Origin: Plazaster borealis
Lineage: Eukaryota > Echinodermata > Asteroidea > Forcipulatida > Labidiasteridae
Reading direction: 5' to 3'
NCBI GenBank assembly: GCA_021014325.1
Contig: CM037463.1
Span: 1,426,001-1,490,000 of the forward strand
Length of the DNA stretch: 64,000 nt
The first letter of the stretch is position 1. Every line of letters starts with the position of its first letter. The notes beneath the pieces are model-generated. The model worked only from the letters and a program-made list of their open reading frames with translations, was not told the DNA's origin and made no database searches. Of the stretch, positions 45,401 to 52,738 are shown in pieces. The position numbers were made by a program, and so were the translations under genes.

Positions 45401-45810
45401 TACAAATTTAATAAAATCTGCATAAACCCCTGATGTCGGAATTACACGAATTACCATAGACAGTTTCTACACAACTGGCAATTAACATTACCATTTTACA
45501 CGTGAGTCAGCGAAATTGAAAAATTTCGAAGCCCTCAAAATACAACACTAGTTTATCTAAATGCAAAAATAACTATATGGTATTCAACAATCGAATGTAT
45601 TAAGACTATGTATTGGATTAAAATAAAACATTATTCACACAAAGAACATTTTATACAAGAAAGAAAAAAGACGTTGAAATTATTATTACCGTCGAGAGTG
45701 ATCATATCGGTTTCTTTCTTAGATGGGGCATCATCAACCGGCACAGTTTCTCCATTTACTTTCACTGTGGCGTCCACCATCTCCACATCAGCCATTTTTT
45801 CTTTTCCCAT
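33357..45810 (-). CDS. PSMD3: 26S proteasome non-ATPase regulatory subunit 3 (Rpn3), complete eleven-exon gene
   Basis: Coding exons: 45810-45690, 44548-44358, 43632-43492, 42445-42309, 41560-41370, 40579-40476, 38335-38221, 37384-37161, 36241-36086, 34692-34642 and 33431-33357. They total 1506 nt, 501 residues plus a stop; human PSMD3 has 534, with a longer N-terminal tail. All introns are GT-AG and all phases match. Highly conserved blocks are [87 protein letters not shown] and [14 protein letters not shown]. Rpn3 is a scaffold subunit of the proteasome lid, made of helical repeats followed by a PCI domain (here about 255-435) and a C-terminal helix. Start choice: the first ATG, with A at -3 and G at +4. 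An in-frame ATG five codons later (45795) has an equally good context. Confidence 0.96.
33432..34641 (-). other. PSMD3 intron 10
   Basis: AT-rich. It contains a doubled 24-bp segment (TTTCAAGGGTCAAAAAGAAA, about 34049-34096) and, immediately after it, a terminal-inverted-repeat element (34097-34526). No coding sequence. Confidence 0.8.
34097..34526. mobile_element. 430-bp element with ~80-bp TTGCGGTAACACCA terminal repeats
   Basis: The left end TTGCGGTAACACCATGTGTA is inverted at the right end TACAAGTGGTGTTACCGCAA. Similarity continues through the ATCTACTTTGCTGTGTAGAT and GAGAACTTGTCTTGCTATG blocks. The interior has a doubled TAGTCTCCCGAATTC / AATCTACTC.GC.GCAGTAGA segment. No open reading frame of note. 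Confidence 0.85.
34642..34692 (-). CDS. PSMD3: PSMD3 coding exon 10
   Basis: Residues 461-477, [17 protein letters not shown], nearly identical to the human segment. Donor GTAAGT; acceptor TGTATAG. Both ends are phase 0. Confidence 0.95.
34840..34925 (-). mobile_element. tRNA-like SINE head fragment
   Basis: On the minus strand GGCTTGATGGCTCAGTTGG resembles an A box and CTGGTCCAAGTCCAG a T-arm with a weak B box. The acceptor stem does not close, so it is not a working tRNA gene. It is probably a decayed SINE head. Confidence 0.4.
35591..36076 (+). mobile_element. tRNA-Leu-like-headed SINE with a nested insertion, ending beside PSMD3 exon 9
   Basis: A head with GGTTCGAGTCC, then TGACACTTGTGTTCTTAAGC and a body matching the copy at 22795. 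About 140 bp (35793-35932), starting AATAATAATAATAACAAACC and absent from the other copy, splits the body and looks like a second insertion. The 3' end (AAATCTAGTATTTATTATTA) lies about 10 bp from the exon 9 donor at 36085. Confidence 0.8.
36086..36241 (-). CDS. PSMD3: PSMD3 coding exon 9: end of PCI domain
   Basis: Residues 409-460 begin [20 protein letters not shown] and run to [18 protein letters not shown], closely matching human PSMD3 through the winged-helix end of the PCI module. Donor GTAAGC; acceptor CTGACAG. Phase 0 at both ends. Confidence 0.96.
37161..37384 (-). CDS. PSMD3: PSMD3 coding exon 8: PCI core
   Basis: Residues 335-408. Contains [31 protein letters not shown] and [20 protein letters not shown]. 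It is the most conserved part of the protein. The first two bases complete a Gly codon from exon 7. Donor GTAAGA. Confidence 0.97.
37806..37894. repeat. ~90-bp near-perfect palindrome in PSMD3 intron 7
   Basis: AATTGGTGCTGC.AAGCGTCTGTA and TTTAAACCTCC on the left mirror GGAGGTTTACAGACGCTG and GCAGCACCAATT on the right, around a short TTGCAA centre. It adjoins the repeat at 37895-38050 and may be part of it. The transcript could fold into a stable hairpin. Confidence 0.8.
37895..38050. repeat. Dispersed repeat carrying the empty site of the 25143 element
   Basis: This segment aligns with 25075-25142 joined to 25846-25940. Shared blocks are CAGGTTTGG (CCGGTTTGG in the other copy), GACTGCTTTACTTCTTTCAAG and AATCCTGAGAAATCA. 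The 703-bp element is absent here. Confidence 0.8.
38221..38335 (-). CDS. PSMD3: PSMD3 coding exon 7
   Basis: Residues 296-333, [20 protein letters not shown] then FRQ through PYLLLTQ, the helical segment that enters the PCI domain. Acceptor CTTGTAG and donor GTAAGA. It ends in phase 1. Confidence 0.95.
38363..39527. mobile_element. 1.17-kb non-autonomous hAT-type element, 8-bp target duplication
   Basis: The ends CAGTGTTGTCACTA and TAGTGACAACGCTG are inverted repeats of the CAGNG hAT type. Each is flanked by GTGTATAT (38355-38362, 39528-39535). Sub-terminal AGTGCCGGTCGG motifs repeat near the right end. A second inverted-repeat unit (GGCAATCGCCCAAACTATAG / CTATAGTTGGGCGATTGTC, about 38985-39155) is nested inside. 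No transposase frame was seen. It lies in PSMD3 intron 6. Confidence 0.85.
39743..40076. mobile_element. ~330-bp foldback MITE with GTTCTC.CTTAACAGTGGTC ends
   Basis: The left arm CTTAACAGTGGTCCGCTGG with AAAACACCTGAGGACCAGTC mirrors the right arm GACTGGTCCTCAGGTGTTTT with CAGCGACCACTGTTAAG. A partial relative lies just upstream at about 39640-39720. It sits in PSMD3 intron 6, close to the hAT-type element. Confidence 0.8.
40476..40579 (-). CDS. PSMD3: PSMD3 coding exon 6
   Basis: Residues 262-295, [20 protein letters not shown] then [14 protein letters not shown], almost the human sequence. Two bases complete a Gly codon from exon 5. Donor GTAAGT in phase 0. Confidence 0.96.
41095..41335. 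repeat. ~100-bp tandem repeat next to PSMD3 exon 5
   Basis: Units of CAGTAACTCAACACCCAAAC...GATTATGGTGGTATGCCTGA...TTACTAGTACAGTCCTCACT occur about two and a half times. Diverged single relatives appear at about 31720-31860 and, inverted, at about 1110-1210. A dispersed repeat appears to have been locally expanded here. It ends about 35 bp from the exon 5 donor. Confidence 0.7.
41370..41560 (-). CDS. PSMD3: PSMD3 coding exon 5
   Basis: Residues 198-260, [20 protein letters not shown] through [19 protein letters not shown] and [10 protein letters not shown], in the helical-repeat region. The first base completes Ser197. Donor GTGAGT in phase 1. Confidence 0.97.
42055..42175 (-). repeat. Duplicated 3' end of PSMD3 exon 4 with its splice donor
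   Basis: About 115 bp here repeats 42228-42340. The copy includes some 28 nt that encode TGQLEKVR and AG, exactly the end of exon 4, with the GTGTGTGT donor intact, plus intron sequence with AACTGGTTTAAACCAGTT palindromes. The changes within the QLEKVR part are synonymous. It lies in intron 4, downstream of the true exon in transcription order. Confidence 0.8.
42309..42445 (-). CDS. PSMD3: PSMD3 coding exon 4
   Basis: Residues 152-196, [20 protein letters not shown] then [20 protein letters not shown] and LEKVR. The acceptor is TTACCAG. The donor is the weak GTGTGT, which is duplicated downstream at about 42150. It ends in phase 2. Confidence 0.95.
42549..42912. mobile_element. TTAAAGG MITE, family A, full length (PSMD3 intron 3)
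   Basis: The ends TTAAAGGTATCGTACACGTT and CGTGTTCAGTGCCTTTAA are inverted. The centre carries the palindrome AAAACTTCTTGCAAGAAGTT shared with the copy at 49613. Confidence 0.85.
42951..43166. mobile_element. MITE with TTTTTGACCGC terminal repeats, copy 2
   Basis: Aligns with 26145-26351 through GTGTCTTGCATCACAAT and TTTGTTTACTTGTTTTT. The right terminal repeat has decayed (CACACGATAAAAAA). Confidence 0.75.
43245..43396. mobile_element. TTAAAGG MITE, family B, right half
   Basis: AACGCTACCACCTTTTGAAA through the CTATATAGGATTGAAACAAA block to GTATACAATCCCTTTAA, matching the right halves of the copies at 6196 and 30800. The left half is missing. Confidence 0.75.
43492..43632 (-). CDS. PSMD3: PSMD3 coding exon 3
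   Basis: Residues 105-151, [20 protein letters not shown], then [20 protein letters not shown] and TKRCDE. It aligns with the human PMDTE...FRPR...LLPEVE segment. It is less conserved than its neighbours, as in other animals. Acceptor AATGCAG; donor GTATAA. Phase 0 at both ends. Confidence 0.92.
43757..43880 (-). mobile_element. tRNA-derived SINE (type 2 head), copy 2
   Basis: On the minus strand TTTGATGGCTCAGAAGGTAG (A box) and GTTCAAATCCTGC (B box) precede the TTGTTCAACCCAAAATTA tail. It is the same family as 5283-5450. Confidence 0.75.
43932..44349. mobile_element. GGGCCCAATTTCAT foldback MITE split by a nested palindrome, abutting exon 2
   Basis: The host element runs from about 43932 to GAAATTGGGCCC (44348). 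A second foldback unit sits inside at about 44084-44286, with arms TTGTTATTTGGTTTTACCCG and GGGTAAAACCAAATAACAA and a centre of A/G-rich spacer. The host ends only 8-9 bp from the donor of PSMD3 exon 2. Confidence 0.85.
44358..44548 (-). CDS. PSMD3: PSMD3 coding exon 2
   Basis: Residues 42-104, [20 protein letters not shown] through [20 protein letters not shown] to LITYLDE, the start of the helical repeats. Two bases complete Asp41. Acceptor TCCCCCAG; donor GTTAGA. Phase 0 at the end. Confidence 0.95.
45690..45810 (-). CDS. PSMD3: PSMD3 coding exon 1
   Basis: Residues 1-40, [20 protein letters not shown] then [20 protein letters not shown]. This is an acidic, low-conservation N-terminus that reaches the conserved TLDDFKEHVK motif at the junction. 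Donor GTAATA in phase 1. The 5' UTR is unknown; an acceptor-like TTACAG lies 10 nt before the ATG, so an intron in the leader is possible. Confidence 0.88.
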
Positions 45811-45977
45811 TTTCGTTTCTGTAAGTTTCAGTCGAAATTTAGAAGCAATTTGTTGTAGTATTAACCTAATAAATGTTACTTTTCGACATCAGGTCCGGCA
45901 GAAATTGCATTGCAATGAGGCACGTCGCATGCGTACGTCTACAACCTCGTACTAACCTTGGTTACTTTATGCAACGA

Positions 45978-45987
45978 ATATATATAG
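45978..45987 (-). promoter_or_regulatory. Candidate TATA box of PSMD3
   Basis: CTATATATAT on the minus strand lies about 170 nt before the start codon. Transcription would then begin near 45950 and give a leader of about 140 nt. This is inferred from the motif and spacing; TA-runs are common in this DNA. Confidence 0.3.
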
Positions 45988-46581
45988 AGGAGGTTGTTGT
46001 GATCCTGGTGTAAAGGTTGCAAGGATAAAACTCTTAGTTGCGACGGCTGTTTTATGTGTCATGGAGCATAAGCGAGGGAAGGCATAAAATGGTACGTCGT
46101 GCCGCCCTCCAACGCTTCCACATTGGATAATCTTGCAAAATTGAAGATTCCCTAATGACCTCTTATATGATTCGCAGTGCACTTGCACACGTGCCTATCC
46201 TGTCTCCCGTTCTGGAAGTCAAAATGTACACAAAGGAATCGTAACCCCCAAATGGTGAAAACTTGGTACGATCATGGAGGAAGGACCTCCTCCATGGTAC
46301 GATTTTGCGGAGATGCGTTCCGCGTCTGTGTAAGGGAATGACGACGGCTCCTTCATTATCACCATGGAGTTTTATAAATGTTCTGAAAAGGGTGCTCTTA
46401 CTTTCTGCCAAATCTACAAATCGGGGGTTACTCAACTTTACTGTGAGTCTTGTCATCAAGGATAATAATCGTCCGGATACTAAGATAAATTACTTCCCTC
46501 CAAGTTATCTGACTAAGTATCTTATTTATCCATGTGAAAAAACTATTAGGCCTATAATTGGTACCGGTGTGGCAGGAGATT

Positions 46582-46708
46582 CTGTTCCCCCCGGAGATTC
46601 TGGTGTCCCCCCCCCCCATCCATACGGCGAACTGTGTGAAAACTCCCCCCGGAGATTCTGGTGGTCCCCCCAATCCTTACGGCGAACTGTGTGAAAACTT
46701 CTTCTGAT
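46582..46708. repeat. Two tandem copies of a ~63-bp C-run/GGAGATTCTGG segment
   Basis: CCCCCCGGAGATTCTGGTG, then a C run, then ACGGCGAACTGTGTGAAAAC, occurs twice in a row. The first copy has a C run of 12 or more. This is a local tandem duplication of unknown origin. Confidence 0.75.
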
Positions 46709-47656
46709 AGCGCCCTCTTTTGAATCTTCCTCCTTCACCCCATGTTAAGTATGGGGGACATAATCTCCTGGGACAGATTTCCCTATGACACCGGCATCTG
46801 CTGCTGCACCAAACAGTAGCATGTGACGACCGTCACAAGTTTGTTTTCAAACGCTGTCATTCACACCAGACAAGTTTGTTTTCAGGCACAAACATTCACA
46901 AAATGTCAGTTAACAATGATAAGGCCCGAACTGCCAGTGCGAACCCTAAAGTGTTGAATAATTGCCAAAACTATGATATAGTTGCAGAAGGGGAACTTTG
47001 AGAGGGGAGTTAGTATACGAGAGGGGAGTTAGTATACGCGGGGGGTGGGGGGGGGGCACTGAATGCAACTTGAGCTCGCTGATGGGTGGTGATGGGGGAA
47101 TGTACAGACCCATCGGTTCTTCCAGTCGCCGCAGGGTAAGCAACAAAGTGAAATGCAGCTAGTTCAAGATGTCGCGATTCAAAACAAAAATACTCAATAT
47201 ATATGATCGTCAAAATGTTTCATTCATCTTTTCAAACGAAAAAGTCAACACAGGTAGTCATGTCAGCCTTACGATTATGTTAATTCGGACGGTTGGAGTG
47301 GATACAATCTCCCTCACTAAAATCAGCCGCAGGCCCCATGCCACCCTCTGAGGCCTACACCACTTAACCATCGTGTCACCGAGTCTGTACAGGGCTCATT
47401 TACACAAAATGAACAGATGGTAAGAGGAGATAGCTGAAGTGGGGCAACGACGAAAGACAGGGATATGCATCATCTGTTGCCATGGCAACATGGGGGTGTT
47501 TAAAGCACGAGGTTTGGATGACCTAGATACAAAAGAAGAAGAAGAGTGAGATCAAATATCAGATGGTAAGATTAGATACAAAGAGAGTCTCCGAAGAACA
47601 AATCTTATTCACTCACAACTTTTATCAGATCAATGGAAAGGGTAGCCTGAGATCTT

Positions 47657-47910
47657 CTAGACGTGTGGACAAGTCGTTAAATTTCTGTCGCGGTGATATC
47701 GAAACGGCTCTCTCGCAACTATCTCGCGAGACTGCTTATTCGCACGAGACTACTGCTCTCACCACTACGGTCCAATGGAGAGGGCTGCTCTCAGGACCGT
47801 AGTGGTCAGAGCAGTAGTCTCGCGCGAACAAGCAGTCTCGCGAGATAGTTGCGAGAGAGCCGTTTCGATATCACCGCGACAGAAATTTAACGATCTTTCC
47901 ACAAGTCTAG
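47657..47910. mobile_element. 254-bp near-perfect palindrome with 7-8-bp target duplication
   Basis: Arms of about 117 bp (47657-47773 and 47794-47910) are almost exact reverse complements around a 20-nt spacer. The ends are CTAGAC and GTCTAG. AGATCTT (GAGATCTT if one base is shared) flanks both sides at 47650-47656 and 47911-47917. The arms are rich in CTCGCGAGA-type CpG motifs, unlike the AT-rich flanks. This is a young foldback MITE. Confidence 0.9.
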
Positions 47911-48504
47911 AGATCTTCTAGTGTAAGAAAAACGATTGCAGACATGCTTTCATGATAAGACACAACAATAGGATTCAATAGACGAGGTGGCATCGGATGG
48001 TGCAATATTTGGGTTTCTAGTGAGTGCATAGTTTCCTAAGAAACTACTTGGTTCAAATTTACTGGAATGTTTGTGTCGATATCCTTTTGAAAACAGTGAA
48101 TAATTTAAAATCACAATTAAAATATTCCATCAGTTGAAACGAAATCATGACAAACTGCAAATCTTTTGTCCCATAATATAAATCTTACTTTGTGAAAGTA
48201 TCTACATGCTTACATGGCACATGTGATTTTCTATTGTTGTTATTTCATCATAATTTGGTTTATCTAGATTGAATGTAGCAAACCTTTACATGAAAGCTTT
48301 CCACATGAAATGGTTGTCGGTACTGACATGAGTTGTAACCAGGCAGAAGACAAAACGCTCACAATTTAATTTTCTATCTTTTTCAAGAAGGCCTTCAATT
48401 TCATTCATCTCATTTAATTTCATTTATTCTGGTTGTGAAGCCAAGGACTCTCAGAAAAGCGAACTTAATCACTGTATTAGCCAAGAACCCAATGGAGAGA
48501 AGAC

Positions 48505-48690
48505 AAGGAAGGAAGTTTCAGTTTTAGATGTGCAAGAAAAACCCCAGAAAATTATTCCAGGGAAAACTTACGCAATCAGGTGGGGACTGTCAACCCAATC
48601 CACATAGTGCCCCCGGCTTGATTTGAACCGGGGTCCTAGAGATGGAAGGCGAGGAAAGATACCACTACTCCAACCCGACCACCCAAGCTA
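48505..48690 (-). mobile_element. SINE type 3, copy 2
   Basis: On the minus strand, GGTTCAAATCAAGCCGGGGG is followed by GGGTTGACAGTCCCCACCTG, TTGCGTAAGTTTTCCCT and an ACATCTAAAACTGAAACTTC end. It is aligned with the copies at 24160 and 54385 and is more diverged at box B. Confidence 0.75.
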
Positions 48691-49352
48691 AGGCCTATAA
48701 CCAAATTGTGTTGAATGACCTCATGTTTTAACCCCTGGATACTTTGTAGGAGTAAAACATTAATCAGTGTTTCCCTCTTGCTTGTGAAGAGAATAGTTAA
48801 TTTCATATTGCTTTAATAATATCAAGCTTGACGTCAAATAATAAATAATAAACGTAAAATCTTTCAAATGCGATTAAAACATAATAAATTGTGAATTTCA
48901 AATCCACCAAACTATGGAGATTATAGATATAGATTTACTCAACTTAGACTAACACAGTGACGCACTTCACACGTTCTGCAAATTTATTGTCTCCCGAAAG
49001 TAATCAAAAGCAAGTAAAACAGAAAAGGTAAATACCCGATTCCATATAGAAGCAGTTTGTGAGGACTAAAAGCCAATAGCAATGACGTGTAGATAAAGTC
49101 CCTGGTGGAGAATATTGTGTATAACTTGGTAAATATTGGCGGGAAGGCTTCGACAACATCATTGCTCCTCATAATGTAGCTCCGTATTTTTGTTGACACA
49201 ATTTCCGATCCACTTAGATAACAAACTGGCAATTTTTCCTATGAGGATTGAGAAGGTGCATACAACGACATAAACAGGTTGTTTAAATATTAAGTATTGA
49301 ACATAACTTTCGATTTATAATGAAACATAGCACAATTAACTTCGCATGAAAC

Positions 49353-49575
49353 TTAAAGGCATCGTACACGTTTGGTAATTGTCGAAGACCAGTGTTCTCA
49401 TTTGGTGTATCCCAACATATGCATAAAATAACAAGCCTGTGAAAATTTGGGCTCAATTGGTCATCGAAGTTGCAAGAAAATGATGAAAGAAAAAACACCC
49501 TTGTTGTACAAATTTGTGTGCTTTCAGACAGGAATAAAAACTTTTTGCAAGAAGTTTTAATTATTTTAGTGTATT
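49353..49575. mobile_element. TTAAAGG MITE, family A, left half
   Basis: TTAAAGGCATCGTACACGTT to the central TTTTTGCAAGAAGTTTTAAT. It is followed by two direct copies of TTTTAGTGTATTATTTTAAA and then by a complete family A element, so two insertions lie head to tail. Confidence 0.8.
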
Positions 49576-49612
49576 ATTTTAAATATTAAATTTTAGTGTA
49601 TTATTTTAAATA

Positions 49613-49990
49613 TTAAAGGCATCGTACACGTTTGGTAATTGTCAAAGACCAGTGTTCTCACTTGGTGTATCCCAACATATATATGCATAAAATAACAAGC
49701 CTGTGAAAATTTGGGCTCAATTGGTCATCGAAGTTGCAAGAAAATGATGAAAGAAAAAACACCCTTGTTGTACAAATTTGTGTGCTTTCAGATAGGAATA
49801 AAAACTTCTTGCAAGAAGTTTTTATTATTTTAGTGTGAAATTACCTCTTTCTCAAAAACTACGTTACTTCAGAGGGAGTCGTTTCTCACAATGTTTTATA
49901 CTATCAACAGCTCTCAGTTGCTCGTTACCAAGTCATTTTTTATGCTAATATATATTTTGATTAATTACCAAACGTGTACGATGCCTTTAA
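49613..49990. mobile_element. TTAAAGG MITE, family A, full length and well preserved
   Basis: The ends TTAAAGGCATCGTACACGTT and AACGTGTACGATGCCTTTAA are exact inverted repeats. The centre is the palindrome AAAACTTCTTGCAAGAAGTT. This is the clearest copy in the window and a good reference for the family. Confidence 0.9.
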
Positions 49991-51668
49991 AAGCAATGTT
50001 AGAATTAAGAGCTTCTATAAACAATGCACGACGAGACTTTTGAGACGATAGCGACTCTAAGGTCCTTTTCCATTGTTCTCAGCGACGAGAACAATAGAAA
50101 ATAACCGGGGAATGGGCCGCACATCGTCTCAAAAGTCTCCCATCAAAAGTCTTTTTCCACCAATCAAAGGATTTGGTTTGGTTTTGATCTAGAAAATACT
50201 GCCTGCCATTTTGGATACATGCATGCATGAAAGCACACGCCATCAACATTGTTCTGAGGGACACACCATACCCAAAATGCATTCCAGTCTAACTACAAAA
50301 GTAAAGACCAAAGAAACAACGAAATTTTGCTTATATTCTGCCCCATGGAAAGTTGATAAAACTTAAAATGTTAACCAAAAACTAAGGATCCTAATGTTCA
50401 TGGTCGATCACGGCACTACAGAGGCTTAACAATTATTGACTCCGGTGCGGATTATCCCCTCTCTCTCTCTACGTATTTTGTCATTAAAATAACATAAGAG
50501 TCTGAGGGCAATTTAATCCACCATATATTGACAGGATTAATATTTTTGAATAACTTTATTAGTTTTATATTCATACACCGCTACCAATGAATTAATTAAT
50601 TATCAAGCATTAAAATAAAAGAATAGTTAGTGGCTTGACGTTTCGATCCGAGTAGTCTTTCTCGAAGGCTTAAATGATTAAAATCAACAACGCATTAAAA
50701 TCAACAAAGCTACATACTACATTATGACGAATACTCACTATCAGACACACACACTTCAGTTTATTTGTAGGTGAAAAAAAAGAAAAAAGACTGACTTATT
50801 TTAAAACGTTGTGGTTTCTGCGCATGCACTGATCAAAGATTATTATAGCGACGCCAACGTTCTAAGAAGGTAGATGATCTCACATTGCGACGCTTGCTTT
50901 CAAGGGTTATCGACGTGCCGTATTCAGTTACCGTCACAATTCGCCAATGATATCGCTTGACCGGCATCGTAATACACTGAAATTATTATTATTCACGTTG
51001 GAAATGCGAGCACGCGTACACAACGTACGGCTGTCGACAGCGCATCTTTCCGCAATCATAGTCGTGGTATCGTAGTAGGATAACCACAAGTTGAGCAGCA
51101 TTGCGCTCACTGTCACTTTGCAGGAAAATAGCAAGGTATGTTTTATATTCGCCGAGTTAATTGAGTTGGATTTACGGTTACATTTAAGCTGTACAAGATA
51201 AATTCAAACATTGCTTCCTAGATCGTGTCGTCTAGCGTGGTGGTTAAGAAGAGGGGACGTTCTGGCTACGGGTGGAAACAATCTCCGATGCCCTGATTTG
51301 AGGCGCGCTCGCTGTTTGGCCCCTGGGTCGATATTTTGCCCGCTCGCAGATATCTTGAGGTCAACGTGACGTATAGTGCCCACACCAAAGAGTCTTGACG
51401 ATGGAGTCATGAATAAAACTTGATTACAATGCTTTTTGAGGGTAACCTTGCCAGGCTGAGAACGTTTGCATAGAACTGTGCTATAGCGTTACCGGTATAT
51501 TGCAAATTGTATTAAGCGAACCTTCAAAGGGAAGCACGGACTAACCTCATATTCTTTTAAGTGAGTAGCATACGGCAACAACCGGTACTACCATCATTTA
51601 AATTTGTAGACAACCTGAACAATTCGGAAGATGACTTTACATTCATTTTGTTAACAGGGAACACCAAG

Positions 51669-52128
51669 ATGGAATTTACCGTATCTTACACGACTGAAGT
51701 TTTTTCAACTTCGGCACCTGAGCAAAGCGCGGGCTATTACGTCTGGTGGGCCCTGCAAATAATTTCCATGACGATTATCTTGTGCCTTGGACTTCTTGGA
51801 AACACCAGTCTCTGCTGGATCATCATAACCGACAATAAGCTCCGATCGATACCCAATGAGTTGGTTCTGAACCTGGCCGTGTGTGGGTTGTTCACGGTGA
51901 TACTGAACGGACCCCTGATTATTCTAACCCTGTCCGGAGATACCGCGGAGGCGTGGTCGTACGGGGACGCCCTTTGCCAGTTTAACGGGTTCACGACGTC
52001 CGTCTACGGGCTGGCCTCAGTACTCACTCTTGCCCTGATATCTGTCAATCGATATCAAATGATACGGAGGTCAACTAGTCAGTTTGCGTCCTGGTTTACC
52101 CGCTCAACAGGAAGATTTCTCATTGCTG
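51669..52128 (+). CDS. First coding exon of a class A (rhodopsin-type) GPCR, TM1-TM3
   Basis: The exon encodes 153 residues and one extra base before donor GTAAGT. A short extracellular N-terminus (1-23) is followed by TM1 (about 24-53, with GN at 44-45), TM2 (about 64-88) and TM3 (about 103-126). Class A marks are N45 (1.50), the WSYG motif before TM3, and C103 (3.25). Two are altered: the usual Asp of TM2 is Gly73 in NLAVCGL, and DRY is NRY (127-129). An N at that DRY position is known in Tre1/Moody/GPR84-like receptors, so that group is a possible home, not a firm one. The ligand is unknown. The ATG at 51669 is chosen because the frame upstream (open only from 51561) has no other ATG. The remaining exons were not found. 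Confidence 0.85.
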
Positions 52129-52445
52129 GTAAGTAATTGTTCACGTTCAAATCTTGATAAATTGAAATTTAATTTTGAAAATAATTGTTTCACAATCTCA
52201 ACATTACATGTATGTAGCCAAATCAAGAACAGACTGTAGTAAATTTGATAGACTGGCCCCTTAATGATGAGGTTACCAGCACTTTGAGTATCCTATAGCA
52301 TCCAGGGAACTCGACTGAAGACTGTATCAAAATCTCACTTTAATTGCAACACACAAATACCATGATTCCGTATTAAAATTTGTAGAGAACCGTTCCTATA
52401 ACAAGAGTTTGTACGGAGCTCTGGAAGTGCCATCCACTTTGGTGA

Positions 52446-52738
52446 GATCCTGATATAATTTACTGCAGGATGATGACATCATGAACGTATAAGATGATGA
52501 CATCCTGAGATGATTTATCTCGGTATCTTGAAAGTAGAATGTCTATTTCCAGATACATTTTATCTCGTGACGTCGACATATTACTTTTATGATGTCGATA
52601 TCCTAAGATAAAATATATCGGGAAGACGACATATTTATACTTCAGGATGTCATCATCCCGAGATAAATCATCTAAGGACGTCGTCACCTTACGTTTTTGA
52701 TATCATCATCCTTTATAGTAAATTATCTCAGGATCTCA
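52446..52738. repeat. ~290-bp foldback unit rich in GATGATGACATC / GAGATAAATCATC
   Basis: GATGATGACATCCTGAGATG and TTTATCTCGG on the left mirror CCGAGATAAATCATC and GATGTCATCATC on the right. Repeated GATATC/GATGTC motifs lie between. It is an old, diverged palindrome just inside the GPCR intron. Confidence 0.7.

Larger units (their letters stand above)
45811..51668. other. Intergenic region between PSMD3 and the GPCR exon (divergent genes)
   Basis: Contains a doubled C-rich segment (46588-46710), the large palindrome (47657-47910), a type 3 SINE (48505-48690), 1.5 family A MITEs (49353-49990), and inverted GACTTTTGAGACGAT / ATCGTCTCAAAAGTC blocks (about 50034-50141). No convincing gene was seen. 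Confidence 0.7.

Noticed and set aside
46263..46694. 143-codon plus-strand open frame
   Set aside because: It includes the C-run tandem duplication, has no recognisable domain and no conservation evidence. It looks like a chance frame in GC-richer DNA.
47563..47802. Open frame across the left arm of the large palindrome
   Set aside because: It is one arm of the foldback element read through the spacer. The same codons appear reversed in the other arm, and there is no independent coding signal.
51561..51668. In-frame upstream extension of the GPCR exon
   Set aside because: The frame is open from 51561 but has no ATG before 51669 and follows a TAA. An upstream exon is possible, but nothing supports one.
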